Below, piece after piece: positions 48,324 through 59,472 of a DNA stretch of 64,000 bases (position 1 is its first letter; each line of letters opens with the position of its first letter). Source of the DNA: Aphanomyces cochlioides (lineage: Eukaryota > Oomycota > Saprolegniomycetes > Saprolegniales > Verrucalvaceae); contig JAHQRK010000004.1 in the NCBI GenBank assembly GCA_019828595.1, positions 1,612,001 to 1,676,000 on the forward strand, written 5' to 3'. The notes beneath the pieces were generated by a model that was given only the letters and a program-made list of their open reading frames with translations, ran no database searches and was not told where the DNA came from. The position numbers were made by a program, and so were the translations under genes.

Positions 48324-48948
48324 CGCGTTCTTCTCAACTTGGATTTTTAAATGGCGGTTTCATTTTCCGCGTAGGAAGCAGACCCTGTCGAGTCTTGATT
48401 GAAGTTCATTGCAAATGATAGGTGTGTGTCTTGAACGCAGGTACTGAGAACTTGGAACGCGTCGAGTGGAGCTCCGACGAGATGATATTCTAGACAACGC
48501 GGCTTGGTCTTGCATGCATACGAGCATACTCTGTCTGCTGCGGGTCGACATCCTTGCAGGGATGTCCTCGAGGGAGAAAGATTGCCATGACAACCATGTA
48601 TCCGGATGGAGTTGGTATCCGGACAAGAGAAAAAACCTGTAATAATTTGTACAGGAAAAACCTCTCTGAGGCAAAAATGACCATAAATTTTGAATTGTGA
48701 GAGGTTATGATATCTCGATTAAGATTGTACTTCGAAGTATATAAAATCCTCTATAACTTGACAATCCTTTTTCCTTTTTAATGCATTCTCTTGCACCTTG
48801 ACGTCTGATGAGAAGGTTCGTCGCCGATGGCAGAGGAGGAGTGCGTCGTGTTGACCTTCAAGAATCACAGAGCTACACACAACAGAAAGCCTCGTTCACC
48901 TTGGCGATCACAGCGACAATCTTCGCAACGTAACGAGTAACGGATGCA

Positions 48949-49102
48949 ATGGACAAAGTGGATGCCTCTCTCGACTGGAAATCTACAGCTTTTTCCAACA
49001 GTTCCGAGCGGATTTCATTGCGCCCACGTCGAATTTAGCGTACAGTACTCGAAAAAGATGCCGGCGTGGCTACGAGTCGAACGGCGCTTCTTTGAAGAAT
49101 GA
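48949..49102 (+). pseudogene. Small ORF remnant, unit 4
   Basis: Same start (MDKVDASLDW), but an 8-bp deletion after the codon for Trp shifts the frame. Further substitutions show that this copy is more diverged than those of units 1-3. Confidence 0.4.
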
Positions 49103-49261
49103 CTATCGTCTCCCACGACGCCAAATCCATCGGAATGTCTGGAGGGCATGATGCCAAACACAGTATCATATTTATAAGATTACAGAGGTATCAGTTTAAA
49201 GAGAGATCACTTCATCCTGAATTGGCAGCAAACCCCTAATCCCCTGTAAGATTACCATCAA

Positions 49262-49995
49262 CTTTGTCCAGAACGACAATGGACAGAGTATTCTGTCGCT
49301 GTAGTGTAGACGCGGGAATGAGGACAAACTTGAGCTGTCTACTGTGTGAGTCAAGTTTGTCCTCCTTCACGCATCTGCTTGACTAAGAATACTCTGTCCT
49401 TTGACGCGCTCTCTCTGGTCTTGCTGTTACCACTTGGTATGTCAACTCACTGATCGGTGAAATGCCTGCAAGGTTGACGCCAAGTGATACATGAGCACAC
49501 AGAACGGATCCTCCGAGAAGCCAACACCTCTCAACATGCTTTGTATCCCCCCTTGCAGATCTCGTTGTGGCTTATCCCTTGGCGTTGATCCTCATCAGCG
49601 GTCTCGGTGTTTGTTTGCTCCCCGAATGTACAGCTCCGATGGACACAGCAAGGACTTGGAGATTTGTATCCGCCAGATCCATCGATTGGCATCTATGCCG
49701 CCGCCGTAGCTGCTGCTGAAGAAGAAGCTGAACATGGTGGCGCCACGACGCAAAAAACGCCAGTCTTGACTCTGCTTTAACGGCTCAATGTCTAAGAATG
49801 TTGTAGCAATCTCCATTCTCTGTAGTCCTGCTGTCCTCTGTGTTGTAGAAAAAGCGCTTTCATTTGGACAGTACAAATGGAGGTGCTTTTTCCACAACAT
49901 AGAGAGCTTCCGCGACGTGGAAAAACACCCCTGCGGCGTTTGCCCTGTCAGTCCACTGCAGGAGCCCAGCGCCGTCTTCCCTCATCTCTATACTG
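49262..49995 (+). pseudogene. Larger scrap of the cyclic-nucleotide-binding locus, unit 4
   Basis: Three stretches match the locus at 60.4-62.6 kb in order. 49275-49440 resembles the upstream flank (60380-60480). 49545-49800 matches 61295-61560 (end of intron 3, exon 4, intron 4). 49840-49870 resembles the start of exon 10 (62585-62610). Intervening exons are missing. Two imperfect inverted repeats lie within it (49282-49402 and 49842-49898). It is the apparent parent of the shorter scrap seen in units 1-3, or a separate capture. Confidence 0.65.
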
Positions 49996-50356
49996 GTAGC
50001 TGAAGTTTGAACACATTGGCATCGTGTCGGATTGTCCTTTTATTGCCAGGGGTGAAGGGGTTCATAACCTCTTAAATAAATATGCTTCATTAATTGATAC
50101 TTAAAGAAATCTATAATTTGATCTCAAGAAAGGCGCGCACTCTGTGGTTGTCGAATCCATGTTCCCAATTGCTCCTCACGCTCAAACGTCAAAGAAGAGG
50201 TACTACATCTGCAGACAAGTCCAAGATCAAGGTGAAGTAGATGCATACTACTCGAAAAACGGACGAAGGGGACGCTCAAAGAAGCAAGGCGAGCCGCCAA
50301 CCAGATTGATGTGGGGATCTTCGTGGGCAGACACGTGCTCATTTCGTCGTCACGTT

Positions 50357-50479
50357 GAGGAGCATTATGTATTGTCCTTGGGGGTCTTTATGGGTAGACA
50401 CGTGTTTCTCAAGGCGGTGACGAAACGAACAATTGTCCACCCATAGAGACCCCCCAAGGACAATGGCATGGTGCTCCTC
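50357..50479. repeat. Inverted repeat, about 45-bp arms, unit 4
   Basis: Counterpart of 12373-12494, with six C in the right arm as in units 2 and 3. Confidence 0.7.
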
Positions 50480-50727
50480 AAGGTGGCGAAGAAAAGCAAT
50501 GTGTCCACAGGGCAATCGCACGGTACTTTGACAAAGTCCATGCTATTCTTATCATTGCCGCCATTTGGAGCCGTCCCAAGCCATTGGGTGTGTACGTGTT
50601 TCAAGAAACAAGACGACGGCCGGCCCCGTTCTCTGTGTGTGTCAATAACGTCGTTGTGCAAATATTCAATGGCAAATTTCCATTTGGTGGTGTCGGGCTC
50701 GTCGGGAATGGGGCTATACCACGGCAA
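50365..50727 (-). CDS. Unknown ORF of the spacer, unit 4 (120 aa)
   Basis: Shares the FAIEYLHNDVIDTH variant with unit 3, so the unit 3 and unit 4 spacers are closer to each other than to units 1-2 at this point. Confidence 0.3.
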   Translation of the reverse strand: MPWYSPIPDEPDTTKWKFAIEYLHNDVIDTHRERGRPSSCFLKHVHTQWLGTAPNGGNDKNSMDFVKVPCDCPVDTLLFFATLRSTMPLSLGGLYGWTIVRFVTALRNTCLPIKTPKDNT

Positions 50728-50827
50728 GCTCTAATTTGATACGTTTTCCCGCGCCGTGGCCATCCTGCGCAAGCTATTTTCGCTCGACTGGTCGCTGCGA
50801 TACATGCCGTTCACGCCTATGAGCGTC

Positions 50828-50877
50828 AAAATTGTGTGGGTTCTTATGGCAGGGGACATAAGAAGCCACACAATTTT
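50828..50877. repeat. Cruciform-type palindrome, unit 4
   Basis: Counterpart of 12843-12892. Confidence 0.75.
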
Positions 50878-51221
50878 GTCGTTCAGAGGAGTTTACGGCA
50901 TGTTCATGGCATTCCTCGTGCACTTGACTTCATTTAGCGGCAAAGCCTCCATCCTACAAGAACTCTCGGCGACGTCGTCATTGATCAATTGTCATAATTG
51001 TTGAGAATTCACTTGATTTGTTTTTCCACGCTTCACATGGAGCGCGCTGCCTCATCCAAGACATCCAAGGGAGCTCATGTTGCAGAAACAACCCGAGAAG
51101 TGTCCATTGTTGAGTCCTTGCCACTTTTGCTCCCGTTGGCATCGGAGGCACTAGGTATCGTCGGCGCGGAGAACTCAGGATGCGCACCATCAGTATGAAA
51201 TCATGAAACATGCATTAACTA

Positions 51222-52398
51222 CACCATTTGCCGGTTCAGTTCGTTTAACTTGCGATATATTTCGTATCACGTGCAATATATTTCGTATGACTTGCAATAT
51301 ATTTCGTTTGACTTGCATTTAATTTCGTGGCCCGCGACGAAAATCGATTTATATTTCGCATGACTTGCATTATATTTCATATCTCTTGTATTTAATTTCG
51401 TATTTTTTAGCTTAGGGCGGGTCTGGATGCCCATCAATTTTTTTATCCCATAAAACTGAAACGACATTTTGCAAAAATTTTCCAAAGTTCCAAATTCACA
51501 ATTTAAAATGGAATAGTTGGAGAATTTGTTATTTGTCTGGTTGAGGCCCACAAGAAACTTCAACATTACCGGTACAGACGATTGTTGTCATACTGATGTG
51601 TCAGTCACTTCCGACCGGAAACTTTGAAATGAGCCAGAGATGAGCAAGGCTCGATCACTGTCGCTTCTCAGAGTGTTAGAACATGCAACAGTGATAATAT
51701 ATAGTGTGTGCGTGTATTTTTGTAGAGATGACAAGCTGAATCTCAAGCTTGACTCGATCAGTGAGTTCATGACGAAAATATGTCATAAATAAAATAGACC
51801 AATTTGGTCCATTTTTTTATGGCATAATTTGGCCAAAACTCCAGAAAACTGTGACAAAAAATTCTTTGAAAAGGTGGCATCCAGACAGTCAAAATTGAAA
51901 ATTATGGCATATTTCGAATTATGGCATATTTTGGCATTTTTATGCCATTTTTGGTGGCATCCAGACCCGCCCTTATATTTCGTATCACGTGCATAATTTC
52001 GCAGAGAAGAGAAAAAGTCCATAGAAAAACTAACAAAAAATTGTTATCGAACTCATAAGAAATTGATGGGACACTTCAATCGCCATATAAGTCAATGCGA
52101 GCATCAAGCAAACTCAGCAGAGTTCATATTCGGCTGCCCGTCGCAAATTCATAGTTCAAGCCAACACTGCAACACATGTGAAACTTCATACACGTGATAC
52201 GAAATATAAGCTAAAAATACGAAATTAAATGCAAGAGATATGAAATATAATGCAAGTCATGCGAAATATAAATTGATTTTCGTCGCGGGCCACGAAATTA
52301 AATGCAAGTCATACGAAATACATTGCAAGTCATACGAAATATATTGCACGTGACACGAAATATATCGCAAGTTAAGCGAACTAAACCGGCAAATGGTG
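51222..52398. mobile_element. Palindromic non-autonomous element with about 200-bp inverted arms, TA target site
   Basis: The left arm starts caccatttgccgg at 51222 and the right arm ends ccggcaaatggtg at 52398. Arms are about 200 bp and highly complementary. TA flanks both ends, and the empty site is visible in units 1-3 (ttaactagttttaat). Each arm contains several 21-bp direct repeats (acttgcaatatatttcgtat type). No transposase is encoded. TA duplication fits Tc1/mariner-type mobilisation, which is an inference. Confidence 0.85.
51415..51972. mobile_element. Harbinger-like MITE nested in the left arm of the 1.18-kb element
   Basis: 558 bp with 17-bp perfect terminal repeats (gggcgggtctggatgcc at 51415-51431, complement at 51956-51972), flanked by TTA on both sides (51412-51414 and 51973-51975). 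Removing it restores the left arm to match the uninterrupted right arm. A 3-bp TTA duplication with GGG-starting ends is characteristic of PIF/Harbinger elements. No coding sequence seen. Confidence 0.8.
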
Positions 52399-52429
52399 TA
52401 GTTTTAATATATATATCCTACAGACTAAG

Positions 52430-52965
52430 ATGTCGACCGCGCTCGCTGCGGTGACGATTGGAGGACAGTTGCTCGCTTGGTCGCCAACTGAAGGAACACA
52501 ATGGGTCTAGAATTATGTTATTTGGAATTGCAGACTTTGAACGAGATGACGACCAAGACGACACACTATCCGAGAGATTCGAGCAAGCCAAGCCCTCGAG
52601 CAGATGAGGATGCAAGAAAGCGGCTTCAACCCGTACTGTGTATCAAGCAACGTTCAGTTCGGCGGCCGAAGTGAGATCCGATGCAAGCGCACAGCCGCCA
52701 CCGCTGCTATCTCGAACAAGCCCACCCAAACCAAAAGCAGCGCTCCAAAGGTTTGCATGAGAATCACTTTGTCACATTGTTGTTGCGCATTCTTTGGGTT
52801 CATTTTTTGAGCGTTGCATCACTCAACCACGACCGCTTGGAACTTGACAAAGGTGCTATTCAATGTCTTCTCCTACAAGTGATGGACGAGCACGTCGGCA
52901 TATCAACAAAGATGGCACAACAGCATGAGATTCCATCTAGTAGGGAGGTGAAATGCTTATAATAC
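52430..52965 (+). pseudogene. Unidentified gene relic downstream of the nested MITE
   Basis: From the ATG at 52430 a frame reads MSTALAAVTIGGQLLAW, later FERDDDQDDTLSERFEQAK in another frame, and then 52681-52962, ending in SLNHDRLELDKGAIQCLLL. The pieces look protein-coding but need frame changes to join and no intron signals settle it. Units 1-3 keep only the first part. On the opposite strand 52957-53154 holds a 65-codon ORF with no recognised relation. Family unknown. Confidence 0.3.
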
Positions 52966-53235
52966 GGCATATTCGATGCAAAATGACAATGTTAGTCGGT
53001 TGTACTCTGCTGTCGACATCGGCTTTGTCAAGAAGTGCTGCACGGTTTTCAGAACGACTACACCAAACGTTTGACCCACTTGGGCTAGCCACTGCATCAG
53101 CTTCGTCGTTGTATCTTTTGTGAAAGTCACAGCCTTCGAGGTGATGTCATGCATCTTCCCACTTGGTGGCCTCAGGAGGTAAATGGTGCCGCAAGACCAC
53201 TGGTCCGTGCTGCAAGAGGTGCGTGCGTCACGAGA
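52966..53235. other. No convincing gene
   Basis: Unit-4-specific sequence between the gene relic and the start of unit 5. It contains only the 65-codon minus-strand ORF (52957-53154), which shows no recognised motif. Nothing else supported. Confidence 0.3.
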
Positions 53236-53344
53236 TAACTAGCGCTCTTGTTGTTGCCATCCTGGACATAATTTGTTGCGCACGAGTGATACCATTAATG
53301 GTCTTGATCAGGACGTCTTGTTGACTGCTGTCTTGCACAATCTT

Positions 53345-53690
53345 GCCAACTAGAGCCGCATATTTGTCAAATAGGGTTGGACAGGGGGGAACTTGCTCAC
53401 TCGAGCATACTTGCCGAACATGTACTTGGCCGTGACTGCGCGAATTTTCTCTGGATCTGTCTGTGAAACTTGGTACTCGGCATGGTGAATCTTGTAGAGT
53501 TTGCCACGCAGTCTCGAACTTGCTTAGCATAGTACGTTGTCCAACGATGTAATGTTGGCGTCTACGCGTAGACTAAGTGAGAACGAAAGTCGATCAAATC
53601 TTGACATACCCAAGGTGATTTCTCCGCTGTCACTAAGCGCGTCATGTAGACTATCGAGGCCGCCAAGACAGATGGGGGGGCAATCGTACC
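53345..53690 (-). pseudogene. Cyclin exons 2-3 remnant, unit 5
   Basis: Aligns with unit 1 positions 120-460 but has small deletions that break the exon 3 frame (for example at about 53500). It ends at about 53686 in the middle of exon 2 (just after the residues corresponding to APPSVLAAS on the minus strand). Upstream of that point on the minus strand the sequence is unrelated, because a 6-kb insertion separates it from the rest of the exon at 59744. Confidence 0.75.
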
Positions 53691-54717
53691 TTGGCTTACC
53701 AGCGAAAAAAACGTCGCAATGACATTGTTGATACGGTGCCGAATTACTGAAGCCACAATCTCTAGTGCCGTCGTCTTGTCGAATTGGAACTGCTCCATTA
53801 CACCAAAACAATCTAAATTGTGTAAATTCTAAGCAGGTTGATTCTACTGTTCATCCTGGTCATCTTCGTCTCTCATACACTGTCTATTATTCTCATGTCC
53901 TTGGTTCTCCTCCAGTTAGCGATTGGTTTGTTGAGAAGGGTACAATTTATCAAATTATGCAAGCCTTTAGGGTTCCTCCTGGCTCAAGAAACTCTGTTAT
54001 ATTTACTCTTATGGACTATATCTCATGTATTAATGCAGGCCTTGCATACACTGGTCAATCATTGTATCGTGGTGGTTCAAATAAATTGATAATGGATGGT
54101 TCCTTCGAATGTCAATTAATTGCCGATTGCATGGAACTGGGGGCGAGTTTCCGCCAAACTGCTGATGCTGTCAATATCTCCCGTGTACAATCTGGGGCTG
54201 AAACAATTGGAATTTCTGCTATTTACTCTGCTTGTCAACGGTTAAATCCAATTATATCTTCAATTCCACGCCAAAAGCAAGGAAACAGTGACCCTTCAAG
54301 TTCATGGGCAAATGCTCGGTTTAATTATTCTAGACAGCTAGCTGTCCGACTAGGAATATGGAAATGGAATATTGATGAAATGGGTCCTTGTCCTGACATG
54401 TTTGATTTATCTAAAACTGGAAAGCTAGAATTATCACAAATTGTTCATTGGGATGAAACACATCGAAAAGTTGAAATTGGGCATCATGCAATCGGTGGAA
54501 AGAAAACTCAAGTACAATTTAAAAGAGATATTCATGGTCGAATCTGTAATGATGGAGATCTTTTGCCAAAAAAATCTTATCTTAATGTTAAGTTTACTGG
54601 TGAAGCTCGATTCTCCTTTGGTTGTGCAATTGTGAAATTTTCTGATGGCCGGCAAGTTGGAACTCGTTGTCATCCTTTTGTTTACAGTGAACGTTGTATT
54701 CGATCTATTGATGATTA

Positions 54718-56506
54718 CAGAGGTCTGGGAAATTTAAGACCACAGAAAAATGCTCGTTGATTGGCCAGTTTCAAGTTCAACGTGACTCTTACACCTTCTA
54801 TATATAATATCCTATATTATATGATAATTGAATTGTAGAAACTCAACAGCACTCAGTTGAGTAAGAGATCCTGCAATTGCATATACTACCAAACTAAATA
54901 CAGAATGCCAATGACCCAGTAGAGCATTGTTTTGATCCATAACCAATACAGATTTCAAGAAACACAGAAACCTCCATAAATTAATATTGATGATGTGCCT
55001 GTCGAGGATGCAATTCATTCATGAACTCGATGTGATCAAAGAAAAGGAAAATGAACAATGCTGAATTAACCTTCTTTAGGCAACGCTTTCTTGAAACTAG
55101 ATCTATTGTTTCAGAGCTAATTGCATTCCAAGCTGCAATGGCTCGTTCAATCGTAGCCTTTCTCTTTTCTTTGGCTGTTCGTTGCGTTGTTGTTTCGGCA
55201 AGCCACATTCTCCATAAAATACTCTTGAAGGGGCCCATGACGCCCACGTCCAAAGGCTGCAACACAGAGGTGCAATTCTTTGGGAGAGGACAGAGGTAAG
55301 AACTCAATTCTTCCTCAACAATAGAGACGCTCTCTTCGCTGACATGCGCGGCAAAATTGTCAACAACAAATAGTGTTGGCCCGCGCAAGTCAGGTCTAAA
55401 TAGTGTTAAACATAAATAGAGTGAAATTTAAATAGTACCTCATCAGCTCATGAAGGAAATATTTCCATCCATCACTGTCCATCCAGGCATTCTTTTGAAC
55501 AAAATATAGGTGCTCTTGAGGATATTCGCTAATTCATCTTGCTCAATGTATCCACCTTTTTCACCCATAATGATGAACAGCATTGGTAGTTTTTCACCTG
55601 TAAATAGTGTTAGAATCAGTTAGTATAACACTAATTTATATCATTGCTGCGAGCAGAAAGCACCGCGGTTAAACGAGCGGACGACTTTTCACTCGAGTTC
55701 ACAGAGGTATCTTGGCCGATCTGTGCCCATAGATACCGAGGAGGAGTATCATAATAGATACCCGTTTCGTCTTCATTAATGATATTTTCGTTAGTTATAT
55801 ACCTATAGTCTCGCCAAAATTGATCACAGAACTTCTTTTTCGTGTCGCGCAGTTCTTCACGTGTCAATGGACACGAAGATATTGATGCACGCCGCCATGA
55901 AAAGTTGTGGCGAATGGCGAAATCACGGCAAAGTGACCCAATATTCTTGTATGGGTCACTGATACACTCACATGAAGCGAGGTAATCGCGTAGCCAATCT
56001 GAGTGGTGCGATTTCAAATATTGGACCATGTGAAAAGTACTAAGAGGTCTTCGCTTCTCGCGTAGAAACTCCATGAATTGGAGAAGGCTCTAATGAATGC
56101 AACAAATAACAATAACATATTATATTATATCCTTACTTGAGGCTGAGGTAATATACATGGTCTCCCTGGTCCTGGCGATCTCTTCGCTTTGGAAGGAAGT
56201 GATACCAACGCTTGAGGTTTCCATTTGCGTATCGTTTCTTTTGATATACTCGTGGCTTGGGCAACGGCTTGTATACCTTGCTCTTCTACAGCACGTACGA
56301 TCTTCAGCTTGTAGGCAGCGGTGTATGACCGCCGCAGTTTGGCCAAGTTTTCTTGCTTTTCTGACATCGTGTCAGAACTTTTGTGGTCATCAAGTTCGGG
56401 CTGTCATCCTGTCATTTCAATTAATCGTCATAATTAATATTATTAATTTTGGAAGTTCGATAGTGGGTTAGGGTTTCTGTGTGGTCTTAAATTTCCCAGA
56501 CCTCTG
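54718..56506. mobile_element. Pogo/Tigger-like DNA transposon
   Basis: 1,789 bp with 27-bp perfect terminal inverted repeats (cagaggtctgggaaattt... at 54718-54744 and complement at 56480-56506), flanked by TA at 54716-54717 and 56507-56508. It is inserted in the outer transposase gene. CAG-starting ends, a TA target and the transposase type all fit the pogo group of Tc1/mariner elements. Confidence 0.9.
54981..56367 (-). pseudogene. Pogo/Tigger-like transposase
   Basis: Exon 1 is 56367-56137 with a psq/CENP-B-type helix-turn-helix (YTAAYKLKIVRAVEEQ, KETIRKWK). A 47-nt intron follows (GTAAGG...TTAG), then exon 2 from 56089 with INEDETGIYYD (first catalytic Asp). A third region at about 55440-55600 (GEKLPMLFIIMG, then QKNAWMDSDGW) needs a one-base shift near 55525. 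The last exon, from about 55400 after a 45-nt intron, has LFVVDNFAAH (second Asp) and SVLQPLDVGVM (third Asp), ending at 54981. The DDD triad is complete, so only the frameshift (and the unresolved second intron near 55630) argues against activity. Confidence 0.75.
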
Positions 56507-57632
56507 TATACAAAATATCTGAACTTTGAAATTGATCGTGTAAAGAAGATTGTTTTCGGGGGCGCGCCATGGGTTGTTTCAGGTCGTCTGAATAACAAAG
56601 GTAAATCTGGTTGATGTCTCGCAAGGTGATAATGTATATTGCAATAGACATTTACGATATGGACTGCATTTCAATCCCGCCTGGTGCTGGTAAAGCCACG
56701 GAAAAAAAGTTAAACTCCATTGGAATAATCCAGGTCTATCAATTTAAGATGGCTCATCTAGGCGATAACTCAATCATGGACACATTTAAATTCAAACAAC
56801 TCCAACTTCTGTGCGCTTCTGCAAAGCCTGGTTTCTGTCCTGTGATTGACCATCGCAAAGCTGATAATCCGTACGAATCGCTCTATGGAGCTTCTTGGAA
56901 ATTAAAAATTGCACAAACAACGACAATGAAACAACATTGCTGCATTATTGAGCACATTGTGAAAGAATCTCGAGCTGTCATGCGAAACACAATTCAAGCA
57001 GACGATTGGTATTTTCATCACGATGCGTTGCCTCAATTGACATGCAAATCAACGATCAAATGGATGAAACAAAAAGGATATTATTCAAAATGGCTTTTAC
57101 CTATATTGGGTCTGAACGACGGAACGGTATTTGCCGGTCGCCCAGTGGGAAATAGTCCTGAGTTCATGTGCTGGGACTCGTCGCTCAATAAAGATGTCCA
57201 CGATGCGTTCGATTTGCATCGTTTATGGACATCCCATCTTCCTCAAGGATCGCCTAAGAAATTCTGTTCGTCGACTCCAAAACAAATGGATAAAGCTTAC
57301 CTTCGACTTTTTGATCCCTCACTTGGCCCAGACGCAGGAGTTCCTTTTGGACGAAGAATTGTTGAGGATATTTCTAAATGTTTCGGATCGCACCTCTTGT
57401 CAGTGATTGCTGCACGGGGAGCTGTAGTGCCAGGGGTTGGCAATCGGAGCGGCGTTCGTCGCACACCAACGCCAGATGCACGGGAAGGCAAACGAACAAA
57501 GAAGACTTCCTTTGAGAGTCATTGGCTTCATCCTGACGCTGAACTCGGCAGGAACTTGGCCATTCAAGCTTCACAAAGTCGCCACGCTCTTGACACGAAC
57601 CAAACCAATTCTTGCACTGTCGTTGACTTGTA

Positions 57633-59472
57633 CTACTCCGGTCCATTTTACTTGCTACGGTTCTGTTTTGATTGGCGGCATTTTTCTAATACATCCCCTT
57701 TCAGGTTTATGATTGGCTCATTAGAAAGAACAAGATTCCAGCTTTGATTGGCTGTATAGAGAGCGCGCCAATTCCTCCTGAATCAGGAGTTATGAGCCGC
57801 GAAAGCAAGGACAACGTGCAGCTGAGATTTAATTCCGTTCGCTGTGAGCTCATTAATTCATTTCAATCCTTCTCAACGAGTCTACAGCATCGCCAGCACC
57901 ATCTAAATGTCTCGGACTTCTTCCTGCGAGAACAATCAACCCCAAGGGACGACAAAGGCTCAACGAGAGCTCTCAATCGACGAGCGCCGCATGGCATACG
58001 AAACGCTGCTCAGAACTATGGTGAACGGCCAGCTCCCATACGGTGCTGTGTCTAAGGTGGCTGAGCAGTTCCGTTGCCATCGCACGACTATATCACGTCT
58101 CTGGGCACGCGCCCATCGATTCTCCCTGCGCGGTGATCTGGTCGCCGACATTGCATCAAGAAAGCAAGGTATTTACTCTGAAACTTTATATTTTCGTCGA
58201 TTACATTGAATTGTGGGAGTATATATTTTAAGAGGTTACTTTGTTTAGGAAATTGTGGAAAGCCAAGAATGCGGTCGTCAGACGCAATTGAAGAGGCCGT
58301 CAAAGCTGTTGCGCAGGAAGACCGTCAAAATCTGCGCACGCTTGCTGCCAAGTGCAACGTCCCCAAGACGACAATCTTACGTCATATGGCTGAAGAAAGG
58401 AGACTTAAGGCTCGCTCAAATCGCATCAAGCCGCTCCTCTCTGACGAAAACAAGAAAAAACGACTGCGATTTGCACTGGGATTCCTTCAGCCTGGGTTGC
58501 ATGGAGCCCACTTCTTTGAGAACATGTACAACCGAGTACATGTTGATGAGAAGTGGTTCTATGTAGCTCAGGTTAAAAGAAAATCCTATGTCTATGAGGA
58601 GAAGAGCTGGCCTTGCGATCTGCTAAGTCGACCAGCTTTATCACCAAGGTCATGTTCCTCGCGGCCGTTGCCCGCCCGCGATACGATGCACATGCCAGAA
58701 AGCAGTTTGATGGCAAACTGGGAATCTGGCCGTTCGTGTCATACGTTGCCGCTGCTCGGAGAAGCAAGAACAGACCAAAAGGCATAATTGAAACCGTGGC
58801 GAAGAGTGTGGACAGCGAGGCGTACAGAGAGTGCATCATGCGGAACGTTGTCCCCGCAATACTGTCAAAGTTTCCCCATGCCTACCTGCAGCGTGGTGTG
58901 GTCATACAACAAGACAACGCTGGGCCACACGGTTGCATGTCTTCAGGGTTCCTTAGTTCTGAGGGCTTCAGAACATTAGCGTTGCTAATCAGCCTGCGCA
59001 CAGTCCAGATTTCAACATTTTAGATCTAGGAATATTTAATGCTATTCAAAGCCGCCAGCAACAAAAGAAATCTCGCACTATAGACGAGCTTATTGTTGCT
59101 GTGCAGGAGTCGTTCTCCGAGTTGCCTGTAGCTACACTAGCGAAGACTTTTCTCACCTTACAAAAGGTGATGGAAAGCTCTATGGAGATTCATGGATGCA
59201 ACAATTACAAAATGCCTCACATGAAAAAGGACTCTACTGTGAAAGATCTATCGTCCTTCAATGTCCAATGCTCTCCGTCGGTGTATGCTAGTGCCATCCA
59301 CCACCTTAATTCCCAAGAATAAGTAGTGGTAATAAAAAAGAAATACATGATTATATTTTTCTGCACCATTATGAGTTTACAAGATTCAATACAAAATTTA
59401 AGATAAACATAAATGAATGAGTATACTTTAATCAAGAGTAAACACCGTAGCAAGTAAAATGGACCGGAGTAG
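57633..59472. mobile_element. Mariner-like DNA transposon
   Basis: 1,840 bp with 29-bp perfect terminal inverted repeats (ctactccggtccatttta... at 57633-57661, complement at 59444-59472). TA at 57631-57632 and 59473-59474 is the target duplication. It contains one transposase gene in the plus orientation. Perfect ends despite a broken gene suggest either recent insertion or mobilisation in trans. Confidence 0.92.
57907..59322 (+). pseudogene. Mariner-like transposase (oomycete LDLG type), two frameshifts
   Basis: Exon 1 is 57907-58168 with a helix-turn-helix (GAVSKVAEQFRCHRTTISRL). An 80-nt intron follows (GTATTT...TTTAG), and exon 2 starts at 58249 with a second HTH (NVPKTTILRHMAEE). Catalytic motifs are VHVDEKWF (58535), VIQQDNAGPH (58905) and PDFNILDLG (59010). 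The frame breaks at about 58598 and again at about 58960, so the three motifs lie in three frames. The remaining C-terminus runs to the stop at 59320. This is a cut-and-paste transposase that would not be functional as read. Confidence 0.85.

Larger units (their letters stand above)
44338..53235. repeat. Segmental tandem duplication, unit 4 (rearranged)
   Basis: Recognisably the same unit, but restructured. Its S/T-P array is only about 0.87 kb and the cyclin linker lacks 174 bp at 45390/45391. A 291-bp repeat array (46720-47855) replaces part of the N-terminal coding region. The spacer holds a longer fragment of the cyclic-nucleotide-binding gene (49262-49995), and a nested transposon sits at 51222-52398. 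The last part (52600-53235) has no counterpart in units 1-3. Confidence 0.9.
53765..57631 (+). pseudogene. Broken DDE-type transposase-like gene (outer element)
   Basis: The upstream part is 53765-54717 and the downstream part 56509-57631. Excising the pogo-like element (with one TA copy) makes the frame continue across the junction (SIDDY followed by TKYLNF). A frameshift follows at about 56610. The N-terminal part has a helix-turn-helix-like stretch (ASFRQTADAVNISR). Candidate acidic residues are HWDETH (about 54450), HHDAL (about 57018) and GNSPEF (about 57150), an arrangement reminiscent of IS630/Tc1/mariner transposases. I cannot name the family. The start codon is unclear; a start upstream or in a lost exon is possible. 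The stretch after about 57410 may be unrelated sequence. Confidence 0.5.

Noticed and set aside
51267..52022. Short minus-strand ORFs in the palindromic element
   Set aside because: Low-complexity, formed by the 21-bp direct repeats and MITE arms; no transposase motif.
56600..56625. Tiny intron (GTAAAT...CAAG) joining the outer transposase frames
   Set aside because: It would be about 24 nt, shorter than any other intron in the window (minimum 41). A frameshift is simpler.
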